Shown piece after piece: positions 19,081 through 28,060 of a stretch of 64,000 nt of DNA (position 1 is its first letter; every line of letters begins with the position of its first letter). The stretch comes from CAZOZP01 sp964584325. Lineage in GTDB: Bacteria > Bacteroidota > Ignavibacteria > Ignavibacteriales > Melioribacteraceae. A program made the position numbers and the translations under genes. The DNA lies in assembly GCA_964584325.1 (NCBI GenBank), contig CAZOZP010000005.1:11971-75970 (forward strand). Reading direction: 5' to 3'. The notes beneath the pieces were generated by a model. That model was not told the DNA's origin, searched no databases, and was given only the letters and a program-made list of their open reading frames with translations.

Positions 19081-20084
19081 TGCTGAATCACAGAAAAATA
19101 TTACTCGTTGGAGCTTATCCCCCGCCTTATGGAGGTGTTTCTGTTCATCTGGAACGTTTTCTGAAAAAATACAAAGAGCAACAAGGCTATTCAATTAAAC
19201 TGTTTGATTTAAGAAAAGGCAAACTATATGACGGGGAAAAGGAAGAAAAGTATAGCCTCCTCAAAGCAATCAAAGAAGCCGATATTGTTCACTTCCATCT
19301 GCAGAGCAATATAAAAATTATTCTGATGATACTTTGCAAGATTCTTAAAAAGAAAATTGTTTATACGAAACACAACTCAAGAATTAAAAGTAATTTTTTC
19401 TTTAATCTGATTTCAATTTTAGCTGATCAGTTTATTCTTGTTAATGCTGACGGATTAAACATAGAAGATGAAAAACTGAAATCGGAAAAATTTAATGTAA
19501 TTCCTGCTTTTATTGAGCCTTCTGCAGGTGATGCTCTTCCGGAAACGATTTCAAAGTATCTTAAGAAAGATCATTTCATACTTTCAACCAATTGTTCGAA
19601 CGGCGACCTTATAAAGGGTAAACATATTTACGGATTTGATATAATTATTGAGGCTCTTGGAATTCTTTTGAAGAATAATCCTGCTGCTGATGTAATGCTT
19701 TTCCTTGTTGATCCCGGAGGACATTCGTTAAATATAATAAATTCGGTTTTAGAGAAATCTTCAAAAGAAAACAAAGACAGAATAATTCATATTACAGAAA
19801 ATATTAATTACTCTGCTCTTATTGAAGGTTCGGATATTGTAATAAGAGCAACAAGAACAGATGGAGATTCTCTTTCAGTAAGGGAAGCATTATATTATCG
19901 CACTCCGGTTATTGCAAGCGATTGCGCTAAAAGACCTCCTAATACAATACTTTTTAAGGATCAGGATGCTTCAGATCTTGCACAGAAAATGGAAGCACTG
20001 CTGAAAAAGAGAATTCTTCCGACATATGAGAATATTGATTTTGGTGCACAAGTACTGGAAGTGTACGGAAAGATTAAATTCTGA
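19080..20084 (+). CDS. GT-B glycosyltransferase, paralogue of the gene at 8056
   Basis: A 334-residue glycosyltransferase. VGAYPPPYGGVSVHLERFL near the start and RATRTDGDSLSVREALYY near residue 258 correspond closely to the protein at 8056-9204, so the two probably share fold and chemistry and arose by duplication. Both carry an Arg-x-Thr-x-TDGDS segment rather than the more usual GT4 donor-site consensus. TAATG couples it to the upstream gene. Confidence 0.8.
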   Translation: MLNHRKILLVGAYPPPYGGVSVHLERFLKKYKEQQGYSIKLFDLRKGKLYDGEKEEKYSLLKAIKEADIVHFHLQSNIKIILMILCKILKKKIVYTKHNSRIKSNFFFNLISILADQFILVNADGLNIEDEKLKSEKFNVIPAFIEPSAGDALPETISKYLKKDHFILSTNCSNGDLIKGKHIYGFDIIIEALGILLKNNPAADVMLFLVDPGGHSLNIINSVLEKSSKENKDRIIHITENINYSALIEGSDIVIRATRTDGDSLSVREALYYRTPVIASDCAKRPPNTILFKDQDASDLAQKMEALLKKRILPTYENIDFGAQVLEVYGKIKF

Positions 20085-20089
20085 TTTCT

Positions 20090-21217
20090 ATGAAGAAGTT
20101 TGCTTTTTTTTGTGCTCACAACCATTTGATAAACAATAATGTTTACAACGAGCTGAAAAAAAATTTTCCTGAATATGAATCTGACCTGATTGATGTAACT
20201 TCGAAAATTAAAAATAATATTTTTCTTAAAACAGTTAACGGAATAATTGCTTTATTGGTTTTCTTTCCTGATCTGATTTCATCAAAACGCAGGCTTAAAG
20301 ACTGTTTTTTTAGAACACCGTTCATTTACCGTAAGATTAAAAAATATGCTGAAGAAACAGTATTAAAGAATAATTACTCATTTACTGTTCAGATGAATTC
20401 AATCTTTGATATGTCTGCCGAAGGTGTCCCCAATTTCATATATACAGACCATACTCATCTTGCAAATTTAGGTTACCCGGGTTTTAATAAAAAATTGTTG
20501 TATCCGGAGTTTTGGATTGGTCTAGAAAGAAGAACATATAATAATGCGAAAGCAATATTTACATATAGTCAGAATATCAGAAAGTCGCTGATAGAGGATT
20601 ATCACATTCCTGAAGAGCGAACTGTGTGTGTGTTTGCCGGAAGTAATTCTGAAATCAGTAATTATCCAATAAACGAAAATAAATACAAAGATAAAATCGT
20701 TCTGTTTGTAGGTATTGACTGGGAAAGGAAAGGGGGCCCTGAATTATATGATGCTTTTTCAAAGACAAAAGACAAACATCCTGATGCAAAACTAATAATA
20801 GTAGGTTGTAGTCCGGATATTAAAGATTCCCGGGTTGAAATTGTCGGAAGGATACCCGTAATCCAAACCGCTGCTTATTACCGGAGATCGTCTTTTTTCT
20901 GTATGCCGACAAAGAGAGAGCCTTTCGGAGTTGTATTTGTTGAAGCCATGCTTAACAGATTGGCCGTAGTTGCTACAAATATTGGGGCTGTCCCGGATTT
21001 TGTTATGAAAGGAAGAAACGGAATAACTGTAAATGTTGGAGATATTGAAGCATTGAAGAATGCACTTGAGTTCATGTTCGATAATCCGGTAAAGTGCATG
21101 GAAATGGGCAACAATGCATTTGAATTTGCAAAAGAAAATTATACTTGGGAAGCAGTCGGCAAAAAAATATCAAAGGAAATAAGAAAGAGATTTAATGCGG
21201 CATTTCAGACACCTTAA
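20090..21217 (+). CDS. GT4-like glycosyltransferase
   Basis: A 375-residue GT-B protein. Residues about 200-290 contain the donor domain start KIVLFVGIDWERKGGPELYDAF (here quoted in part: VLFVGIDWERKGG) and PTKREPFGVVFVEAMLNRLA, with the E-x7-E donor motif of GT4 (EPFGVVFVE). A tail GNNAFEFAKENYTWEAVG is typical of the family's C-terminal helix. Sugar specificity is unknown. The ribosome site is weak, and the gene ends 23 bases inside the next one. Confidence 0.82.
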   Translation: MKKFAFFCAHNHLINNNVYNELKKNFPEYESDLIDVTSKIKNNIFLKTVNGIIALLVFFPDLISSKRRLKDCFFRTPFIYRKIKKYAEETVLKNNYSFTVQMNSIFDMSAEGVPNFIYTDHTHLANLGYPGFNKKLLYPEFWIGLERRTYNNAKAIFTYSQNIRKSLIEDYHIPEERTVCVFAGSNSEISNYPINENKYKDKIVLFVGIDWERKGGPELYDAFSKTKDKHPDAKLIIVGCSPDIKDSRVEIVGRIPVIQTAAYYRRSSFFCMPTKREPFGVVFVEAMLNRLAVVATNIGAVPDFVMKGRNGITVNVGDIEALKNALEFMFDNPVKCMEMGNNAFEFAKENYTWEAVGKKISKEIRKRFNAAFQTP

Positions 21218-22808
21218 ACTATTCTATCATACAGTCAAGTACTTATCAATTCAACAGACTGCAGGCAGGGTTTTGGCCGGAATTAAGAGGCGTCTTATAA
21301 GACCTCGCGAATTTTCAGAAAATTCGGTGGATCCCGGATTATTATGCCGCAGGAGGTTCCTGTTTCATGATCCGTATAATTCCCGAAAGGATATTCTTGA
21401 AAACACATATACATTTCTAAATAGTCGGGTTAATCTGAAAAATTCAGCCTTACAATCCCAGCCATTACTATGGCAGTTCAATTATCACTATTTTGCATAT
21501 CTCCACTTATTGAATGAAAGTGAAAAGGAAAGACTTTGTCTGGAATGGATCTCGCTCTACACTGACAAAATGAGTTATTCCTGGCATTCTTATCCATTAT
21601 CTCTCAGAATTGTTAACTGGATCAAAAATGAGGTCAAACATCCTGATATATTGAAAAGCATCAAAACACAAGTGGATTGGCTTTACAGAAACACTGAGTT
21701 TTATTTCCCCGGGAATCATCTTCTTGAAAACGCAAAGGCCTTACTATTTGCAGGTCTATTTTTCAGAAATGATAAAGAAAGCAGTAGATGGTATGAAAAA
21801 GGAATAAAAATATTTCGTGAAGAGCTCGGAACGCAAGTCTTATCTGACGGCGGGTATTTCGAACGAACTACTATGTACCATGCACTTATGCTGGAATGTA
21901 TTCTGGATATAATGAATATTCTGAATTCTGAAGATGATTTGAAATTTTTCAGGGCTTACGCAATCAAGATGTCTGAATTCTTAAAAGCAATGACTCATCC
22001 AAACGGAAAAATTACACTGGTTAATGATTCTACAGAAGAAATCGCTCCTCCGGTTAAAGAACTGATTGAATATGCTGAATCAATAACGGAAGTTAAAACG
22101 GAAAACAAGACGGAGTTTACGGAATCAGGTTATTATGTTTATAGTGATGGATTTTTATACATTTGTATAGATGCCGGTGTTATAGGTCCTGATTATTTGC
22201 CGGCACATGCTCATTCTGACATTTTCTCCTTCGAAATTAGTATCGGAAAAGAAAAAGTAATTTCAGATACCGGCGTCTTCGAGTATCGGCGAGGTGCCGA
22301 GAGAGATTACTGCCGATCCTCATCGGCGCATAATACAATTAGTATTGATGAGATAAGTCATATTGAAGTCTGGGATAGTTTTCGGGTTGCAAGAAGATAT
22401 GCTCCATACAATATTTCTATGCTAACAAATGATTCCGGCTTTCTCTTTGAAGGAGAATACAACGGCTTTTCAGAAATTATCGGAGACGGAATAGTTTGCC
22501 GTAGGACAATCCGATACAGTAAAAAATCAAAAACTCTTGAGGTAAGGGATTTTATTACCGGTTTCGGTAATCATAGTATTAAATCTTTTCTGCATTTTAT
22601 GCCGGATTTTGTTCCTGCCAAAAAAGAAGAAGTTATCATAATGAGCAGGGAGGAAACTGAGATAATGGTGAAACCGGAAAAAAATCTGCCGGAAATTAAG
22701 ATAACTGATTATTCTCCATACTTCGGAGTCAAATTATCCAGACCTTCTTTGGTCTTTATCACAAAAAAAGAACTTCCTTGTGAGATAGGATACTCGATTC
22801 ACTTTTAA
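21195..22808 (+). CDS. Heparinase II/III-family protein (short form)
   Basis: A 537-residue lyase-like protein, second of its kind in the operon. The helical part spans about 60-290 (NYHYFAYLHLL, YSWHSYPLSLRIVNWI, FPGNHLLENAKALLFAG), then a beta-sandwich with PAHAHSDIFSFEI (His338, His340) and VISDTGVFEYRRGAERDY. The WHSYPLSLRIVNW and GNHLLENAKAL motifs mark the short bacterial subgroup usually encoded in capsule and exopolysaccharide loci. It likely cleaves or modifies uronate-containing chains, perhaps during polymer release. AAGAGA precedes the start, which overlaps the upstream glycosyltransferase gene. Confidence 0.85.
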   Translation: MRHFRHLKLFYHTVKYLSIQQTAGRVLAGIKRRLIRPREFSENSVDPGLLCRRRFLFHDPYNSRKDILENTYTFLNSRVNLKNSALQSQPLLWQFNYHYFAYLHLLNESEKERLCLEWISLYTDKMSYSWHSYPLSLRIVNWIKNEVKHPDILKSIKTQVDWLYRNTEFYFPGNHLLENAKALLFAGLFFRNDKESSRWYEKGIKIFREELGTQVLSDGGYFERTTMYHALMLECILDIMNILNSEDDLKFFRAYAIKMSEFLKAMTHPNGKITLVNDSTEEIAPPVKELIEYAESITEVKTENKTEFTESGYYVYSDGFLYICIDAGVIGPDYLPAHAHSDIFSFEISIGKEKVISDTGVFEYRRGAERDYCRSSSAHNTISIDEISHIEVWDSFRVARRYAPYNISMLTNDSGFLFEGEYNGFSEIIGDGIVCRRTIRYSKKSKTLEVRDFITGFGNHSIKSFLHFMPDFVPAKKEEVIIMSREETEIMVKPEKNLPEIKITDYSPYFGVKLSRPSLVFITKKELPCEIGYSIHF

Positions 22809-22951
22809 TAATTTTTTTTATCTCTCCATATTTATTATTTAAAAAAGATTCTTTATCTTTAGTACAGTAATCGACACTACTACAGAAAGGATTACTTATT
22901 GGGTTTTAAAATTAGGGAAAAGATATTATATAACCTCGGGGGTGGTTAATA

Positions 22952-24616
22952 ATGATCTATTTGTTTGCATTTTTTATAAGTTTATTGTCAACACTTTTTC
23001 TTACCCCTCTCTTTATCAATTTTATGCGGAAATTTAATATTGTTGATATTCCGGGAGGCAGGAGGATAAATGACCATATAGTCCCTCGTATGGGCGGCCT
23101 GATTATATTTATGGTCGTACTTATAGTTATGAACTCATTCACCTCAGGGATTCAATCAATTAATCTTTTAATCTACGGTATATCAATAATTATGTTTTGT
23201 GGGATAATTGATGATGTAATGGGATTAAAAAGTTATGTAAAACTTGTTTTTCAGACTGCTACAGCATTGTTTTTCTATATTTATTTCAGGGACGAATTTT
23301 CGTCATTAGAATTATTCGGAATTACAGTTCCTGAGTTTGCAGAGATTTGGATCTTCTTGATTTTTACTGTTGGAATTATTAATTCCATAAATTTAATGGA
23401 TGGTCTTGACGGACTTGCAAGCGGATTTTCTTTGATGGTTTTTTCAATACTTCTGGCATTGGCTGTAATACAAAAGGATTCATTCCTTATTTTTCTGACT
23501 GCAAGCCTGGTAGGATCGCTTCTTGGATTTTTAAGGTTTAATGCATTTCCGGCAAGTATTTTCTTAGGTGATACAGGATCACTTGTCCTCGGTTCATATA
23601 TAGTAATTACGTGTCTTATGACCTCGATCAATTACGGTTCAGATGGTGTTCTGGATTTAAGTTTTCCAATAATTCTTTTAGCAGTTCCGGTTACGGATAC
23701 AATCAAAGTATTTATTTACAGAATATGGAAAAAGCGTAATCCGTTTTCTGCAGATACAAACCATCTTCATCACATTATTCTTTTTAGTAAAGTTAAGCAT
23801 GAAGTTACGGTATTTCTTATTGAAATATTCAATTTAGCTTTCGTAATTCTATCTTTACTTTATATTCGCGGAATAAGAGGATGGGTAATTGCCGTATTTT
23901 TATTCTTAGCTTCATTACTGATTGTTATTAAGCCTCTGCTGAAGTACTTTCAGAAAAGCGAACATTTATTTTCAATTTATAAGAAACTCAGAAGCTTTCC
24001 TATCAGACACATTATGAAAATAGCTTCAACATTAATCATTCTTACTTCATTTCTTACCATGGTTATAATTATTTCTTCGTTTTCATTAAATACTGCACTC
24101 AAACAAAATGATCTTCTGTTTTTGATTTTGATTTGCTTCGCATTGCTTGGATTAACATATATGCAGCAGAAAAAGACAAATAAAATTATTCAGATAAATT
24201 TTTTCTTGAACCTTACAATATTTTTTATCATTTCAAAAATGAGTTTACCCCTAAGTAAAATTGAATTTTTAGGTACAATTGATCTCGATAAAATTATGGA
24301 AATCTGCTTTTATTTTCTTTCTGTTCTGATTTCCGTCTTTCTTCTTATAAGATGGAAAACAAGTGACAGCAAAAAAATATTTTTTAGCGGGATAGATCTT
24401 ACAATGATTGTTTTCATGCTTATGGTTTTCATAGCGAATAAAATTCTGGCATTTGATTCAAGTTACAGTATAATAGAAAGTCTTCTTGAAGCGTTTATTC
24501 TTTATATCTGGTATAAAGTGCTGGTTGAATTTCGTAAGGATATTGAGAAATATCTTTCTTATGTTTCATATGGAGTACCTATACTTTCACTAATTATTCT
24601 TCTAATGATGAAATGA
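22952..24616 (+). CDS. WecA-like undecaprenyl-phosphate sugar-1-phosphate transferase, extended C-terminus
   Basis: A 554-residue polytopic enzyme of the MraY/WecA superfamily, which starts a repeat unit by moving a sugar-1-phosphate from a UDP-sugar to undecaprenyl phosphate. Visible signatures: IIDDVMGL (Asp pair near 87), INLMDGLDGLASG (about 146-158), FLGDTGSLVLG (about 204) and HLHH at 271-274. The family core ends by about residue 330; another 220 residues with several membrane spans follow and are not accounted for by WecA. The same architecture recurs at 25871. GGGGGTGG gives a strong ribosome site after a 143-base gap, the largest in the operon. Confidence 0.88.
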   Translation: MIYLFAFFISLLSTLFLTPLFINFMRKFNIVDIPGGRRINDHIVPRMGGLIIFMVVLIVMNSFTSGIQSINLLIYGISIIMFCGIIDDVMGLKSYVKLVFQTATALFFYIYFRDEFSSLELFGITVPEFAEIWIFLIFTVGIINSINLMDGLDGLASGFSLMVFSILLALAVIQKDSFLIFLTASLVGSLLGFLRFNAFPASIFLGDTGSLVLGSYIVITCLMTSINYGSDGVLDLSFPIILLAVPVTDTIKVFIYRIWKKRNPFSADTNHLHHIILFSKVKHEVTVFLIEIFNLAFVILSLLYIRGIRGWVIAVFLFLASLLIVIKPLLKYFQKSEHLFSIYKKLRSFPIRHIMKIASTLIILTSFLTMVIIISSFSLNTALKQNDLLFLILICFALLGLTYMQQKKTNKIIQINFFLNLTIFFIISKMSLPLSKIEFLGTIDLDKIMEICFYFLSVLISVFLLIRWKTSDSKKIFFSGIDLTMIVFMLMVFIANKILAFDSSYSIIESLLEAFILYIWYKVLVEFRKDIEKYLSYVSYGVPILSLIILLMMK

Positions 24617-24650
24617 GTAAAATATATAATATCGGAAAGACAAGCTGTTT

Positions 24651-25871
24651 ATGGTAAAAAAAATACTATTTTTAACACATTATTTCCCTCCTGAAGTAAA
24701 TGCCCCTGCCAACAGGACATTTGAACATTGCAGAGAGTGGGCTTCAGAATTTGACATAACTGTAATAACAAACTTTCCTAATCATCCGGATGGTAAATTA
24801 TATCCAGGATATAAAAACAAACTGATAGGAAGAGAATTAATTGACGGAATTAATGTTATCCGGTTGTGGACTTTCGTAACTCCTAACGAAGGATTTGTTT
24901 TAAGAACAATAAATTATATCATTTATATGATTCTGAGTGTATTATATATTTCTGTTACAGCAGTTAAGTTTGATTTGCTTATTGCCACATCTCCGCAATT
25001 CTTTTGCGGATTAGCCGGCGGTATATCTGCCAAAATCAGAAGGAAGCCATTCGTTTTGGAAATTAGAGATTTATGGCCCGAATCAATAATTGCTGTAGGC
25101 GCACTCAAAAACAAAACAATAATTAAAATTCTTGAAAAGATTGAGATGTGGCTTTATAAATCTTCGACAAGAATTGTTTCAGTTACAGAGTCATTTAAAG
25201 AAAACTTGAACAATAGAGGTATTGACGAGAAAAAGATTAAAGTCTTTTATAATGGAGTATCGATTGATATTTTTGAGAAAGGGAATAAGATATCCGATCC
25301 TGCTTTAAGTAATTGGTTATCCGGTGGATTTATTGTGGGCTATATCGGGACAATCGGAATGGCGCATGCTTTATCAACATTTATTTATGCTGCAGAAGAA
25401 TTACAAGAATCAGATGTGAAATTTGTAATTGTCGGCTCCGGTGCAGAAAGGGAGAAGCTTGAACGGATAATTTCGGAAAAAAAATTAATGAACATTAAAA
25501 TATTCCCCATTCAGCCTAAAACTGAAATTCCTCCTATAATCAATAGTTTGAATTTGTTTGCTGTGCATCTTAAAAAGAATCCGCTTTTTAAAACAGTAAT
25601 TCCATCAAAAATGTTTGAAGGAATGATAATGAAAAAAGCTGTTCTTATGGGAGTTGAAGGAGAGGCTGCAAGAATTCTCGAACAATCGGGCGGAGGAATC
25701 CTATTTGAACCTGAAAATCACAAGGATCTTATTGAAAAAATTAATTATTGCAGAGTAAATAAAAACGTACTTACAGAATGCGGCGAAGCAGGATTTAATT
25801 ATGTTAAAGACAATTTTAACAGAAAAGTAATTGCCGCAAGGTTTTTAGAAATGCTGAAAGGTTTAAATTAA
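24651..25871 (+). CDS. WbuB-like GT4 glycosyltransferase
   Basis: A 406-residue GT4 enzyme closely resembling WbuB-type (putative L-fucosamine) transferases. The N-terminus ILFLTHYFPPEVNAPANRTF (6-25) and the mid-protein FVLEIRDLWPESIIAVGAL are hallmark segments. The donor domain carries VGYIGTIGMAHALSTFIYA, and residues near 312-325 (TVIPSKMFEGMIMK) give the conserved Pro-Ser-Lys and Glu. It would add the second sugar to the lipid carrier. It lies between two WecA-like genes, which fits early steps of repeat-unit assembly. Confidence 0.87.
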   Translation: MVKKILFLTHYFPPEVNAPANRTFEHCREWASEFDITVITNFPNHPDGKLYPGYKNKLIGRELIDGINVIRLWTFVTPNEGFVLRTINYIIYMILSVLYISVTAVKFDLLIATSPQFFCGLAGGISAKIRRKPFVLEIRDLWPESIIAVGALKNKTIIKILEKIEMWLYKSSTRIVSVTESFKENLNNRGIDEKKIKVFYNGVSIDIFEKGNKISDPALSNWLSGGFIVGYIGTIGMAHALSTFIYAAEELQESDVKFVIVGSGAEREKLERIISEKKLMNIKIFPIQPKTEIPPIINSLNLFAVHLKKNPLFKTVIPSKMFEGMIMKKAVLMGVEGEAARILEQSGGGILFEPENHKDLIEKINYCRVNKNVLTECGEAGFNYVKDNFNRKVIAARFLEMLKGLN

Positions 25872-27532
25872 TGCTATATACTTTTATATTTCTGGCTGGA
25901 ATGATTACTGCCATAAGTCTTACGCCTATCTTAATTATATTTTTAAGGAACATTGGAATTGTTGACCGTCCGGGGAAACGCAGAATAAACAAAAAAGAGA
26001 TACCGCGAATGGGCGGAATAGTAATATTCTTCAGTGTTATTATGCTTCTATTCATTTTCTATAAAGATCTTAACAGTATCCAGCTAATTATAATTTCCGG
26101 CTTTATAATTGCATCAATGGGTGCATTTGATGATATACTGGGTCTTATATGGTATAAAAAGTTTCTAATACAAATAATTTCAGCAGTTTTAATGATAATG
26201 TACTTCACCGGTGAGTTCAGTGTCATAGAAATATTTGGGATTAGATTAACAGGTATTACTGCCTATGTTTTTCTTTTAGTATTTATAGTGGGAGGTATCA
26301 ACTCAATAAATCTAATTGACGGTCTTGATGGGCTGGCCAGCGGATTATCTTTGCTTGTTTTTATAATGTTTTTTGCATTGGGATTTTATATTGAAGATGA
26401 TTTAATTTTAATACTAAGTGCTGCTTTCGCAGGTAGCATAATTGGGTTTCTTAAATATAATGCGTTTCCTGCAAAAATATTTCTTGGTGATACAGGTTCT
26501 CTAACTCTTGGATTTTTTCTTGTTTTTCTTTCAATATACACATCCGCAGGGCTTTTCGAAGATAAAATTGATATAACATATCCGGTTATAGTTCTTGGGG
26601 TACCCATACTTGATACAATAAAAGTTATGACCGGTCGTATGTTAAAAAGGAATAATCCTTTTCATCCTGATAGAACTCATCTGCACCACATAATTCTTGA
26701 AAACAATATAAAACATAAACTATCAGTTTTTATAGTTCAAAGTTTTAACTTGTCGTTCCAGGCTATTTCACTTTTTTATCTTTTTGGTGATAAAAACATG
26801 GCTGTTTTTTCTTTTATTATTCTTGCATTTATGCTTTTTATCAGTAAGGCAGTGCTTACCAGAATAAATGAATTAAAAGAATTCGTGGCTGATGGAATTA
26901 ATGGCTTTATAAAAAATTCAGAAAGAATAATTCGGATACTTGCCGTATATTTGGTTACCCCCGGAATGGCATTGCTGGTAGGGGCTTTTTTGGCTTTGGC
27001 TTTACCCCTTAACACTGTTTTGAGCTTCTCTGAATTGTTATTCCTTATAATTTTAGAAATCAGTGTGTTGATGATGTCGATGATCCAATACAAAAAAACA
27101 AAAGAAATTGACGGTTTGTATGTTTTTCTAAATACCATAGGGTATTTGTTTGTATCAAAACTTTCTAGTGTTGATATGCTAATCAGAATCAATGAAGTTT
27201 TTAGTTTTAATTTTTATACTGATTTTTATTTTTTTGTTCTAATAGTTATGATAGTTTTTTACCTTTTAATAAAGGATGCAATATTTAATATCAAGGAAGG
27301 ACTTTTTTCGGGAATTGACTTAATTCTTTTACTAATGATTGCAATGGTTTTTATACTGAGCAATATTACACAATTGGAGCAAATGAAACTTATAAATGCT
27401 ATTTTATATCAATCTTTTATCATCTATTTGGTATTCAAAATCATTTCAAGGTTTCAGGATTCATTGGGAAAGTACATTTTACTAATGTCTTTTCTTCTTC
27501 CTCTGGCAAGTTTGATTTATTTAGTATTCTGA
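25871..27532 (+). CDS. Second WecA-like sugar-1-phosphate transferase, extended C-terminus
   Basis: A 553-residue paralogue of the protein at 22952. It retains GAFDDILGL, INLIDGLDGLASG, KIFLGDTGSLTLG and HLHH at 270-273, so catalysis should be intact. It also carries the extra hydrophobic C-terminal region of about 220 residues (for example DLILLLMIAMVFIL). Two intact initiating transferases one gene apart suggest two different first sugars, two polymers, or a duplication still diverging. It starts one base inside the glycosyltransferase stop (TAATG) and is the last gene of the polysaccharide run. Confidence 0.88.
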   Translation: MLYTFIFLAGMITAISLTPILIIFLRNIGIVDRPGKRRINKKEIPRMGGIVIFFSVIMLLFIFYKDLNSIQLIIISGFIIASMGAFDDILGLIWYKKFLIQIISAVLMIMYFTGEFSVIEIFGIRLTGITAYVFLLVFIVGGINSINLIDGLDGLASGLSLLVFIMFFALGFYIEDDLILILSAAFAGSIIGFLKYNAFPAKIFLGDTGSLTLGFFLVFLSIYTSAGLFEDKIDITYPVIVLGVPILDTIKVMTGRMLKRNNPFHPDRTHLHHIILENNIKHKLSVFIVQSFNLSFQAISLFYLFGDKNMAVFSFIILAFMLFISKAVLTRINELKEFVADGINGFIKNSERIIRILAVYLVTPGMALLVGAFLALALPLNTVLSFSELLFLIILEISVLMMSMIQYKKTKEIDGLYVFLNTIGYLFVSKLSSVDMLIRINEVFSFNFYTDFYFFVLIVMIVFYLLIKDAIFNIKEGLFSGIDLILLLMIAMVFILSNITQLEQMKLINAILYQSFIIYLVFKIISRFQDSLGKYILLMSFLLPLASLIYLVF

Positions 27533-27542
27533 TCCAGATGAG

Positions 27543-27713
27543 CTAATTCATTAACTTGAATACTAAAAACCCAATTACTACCAAGTAACCTATGGCTATT
27601 AGAATTTTCAACTTATATTCCTTTATAACATTCATGAGTTCTTCCGTGAAATCACTTAAAGTTAATTCTTTCGCTTTGATTTCGGAGTTATTTCTATTAT
27701 CGGTAATATCCAT
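27543..27713 (-). CDS. Small tail-anchored membrane protein (hypothetical)
   Basis: A 56-codon frame from ATG at 27713 to TAG at 27543, convergent with the operon end. The first 34 residues are polar and charged (DITDNRNNSEIKAKEL), followed by IKEYKLKI and one membrane span (LIAIGYLVVIGFLVFKLM) at the extreme C-terminus. This polar-then-span pattern is protein-like, in contrast to the uniformly hydrophobic overlapping frame on the other strand. A TTG at 27746 would add 11 basic residues. The ribosome site is weak (AAAGAGC). Function unknown. Confidence 0.4.
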   Translation of the reverse strand: MDITDNRNNSEIKAKELTLSDFTEELMNVIKEYKLKILIAIGYLVVIGFLVFKLMN

Positions 27714-28060
27714 TTTAGTGCTCTTTGTTTTTCTTTTAATAAACAATTTTTACGCCAAAATAATGTTTTTATCATTTATTATTATTATCGTGAAAAATGC
27801 ATTTTTGTTAACGATAATTTCATTAAAATAATCTTGGTGTAACAAAAGAAATCTCGGCTTTGCTTAAAATCTCTGCTAGAAAAAATCACTTTATAATAAG
27901 TTTCTCGATGGAAGGAAAAAATACAGACTCTTTTCGTGAATTATTTCATAAAATCAAACTTTTTTTCATTAAAAACTTGATTTATAGTAATATGCTGAAT
28001 ATTTTTGCTTTCAGTATATATTGCAAAATAATATCTTTAATCAATAAATGTAGAAGGGCT
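27714..28060. other. AT-rich intergenic region before the lipoprotein gene
   Basis: This gap holds the presumed promoters of the small minus-strand gene and the lipoprotein gene. A weak sigma-70-like pair is TTGATT at 27977-27982 with TATTTT at 28000-28005 (17-base spacing). The lipoprotein frame is open upstream to 27860, but that stretch reads as low-complexity AT-rich sequence and lacks a ribosome site, so I treat it as non-coding. Confidence 0.3.

Noticed and set aside
3645..27532. Defence system hidden among the polysaccharide genes
   Set aside because: Every gene in the run matches a polysaccharide-assembly or modification family; no nuclease, NTPase-effector or restriction module is present.
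27592..27831. 79-codon plus-strand frame overlapping the small minus-strand gene
   Set aside because: Uniformly hydrophobic composition from AT-rich antisense; no ribosome site.
27860..28060. N-terminal extension of the Ig-like lipoprotein
   Set aside because: It would bury the lipoprotein signal 67 residues inside; the internal ATG at 28061 has a ribosome site.
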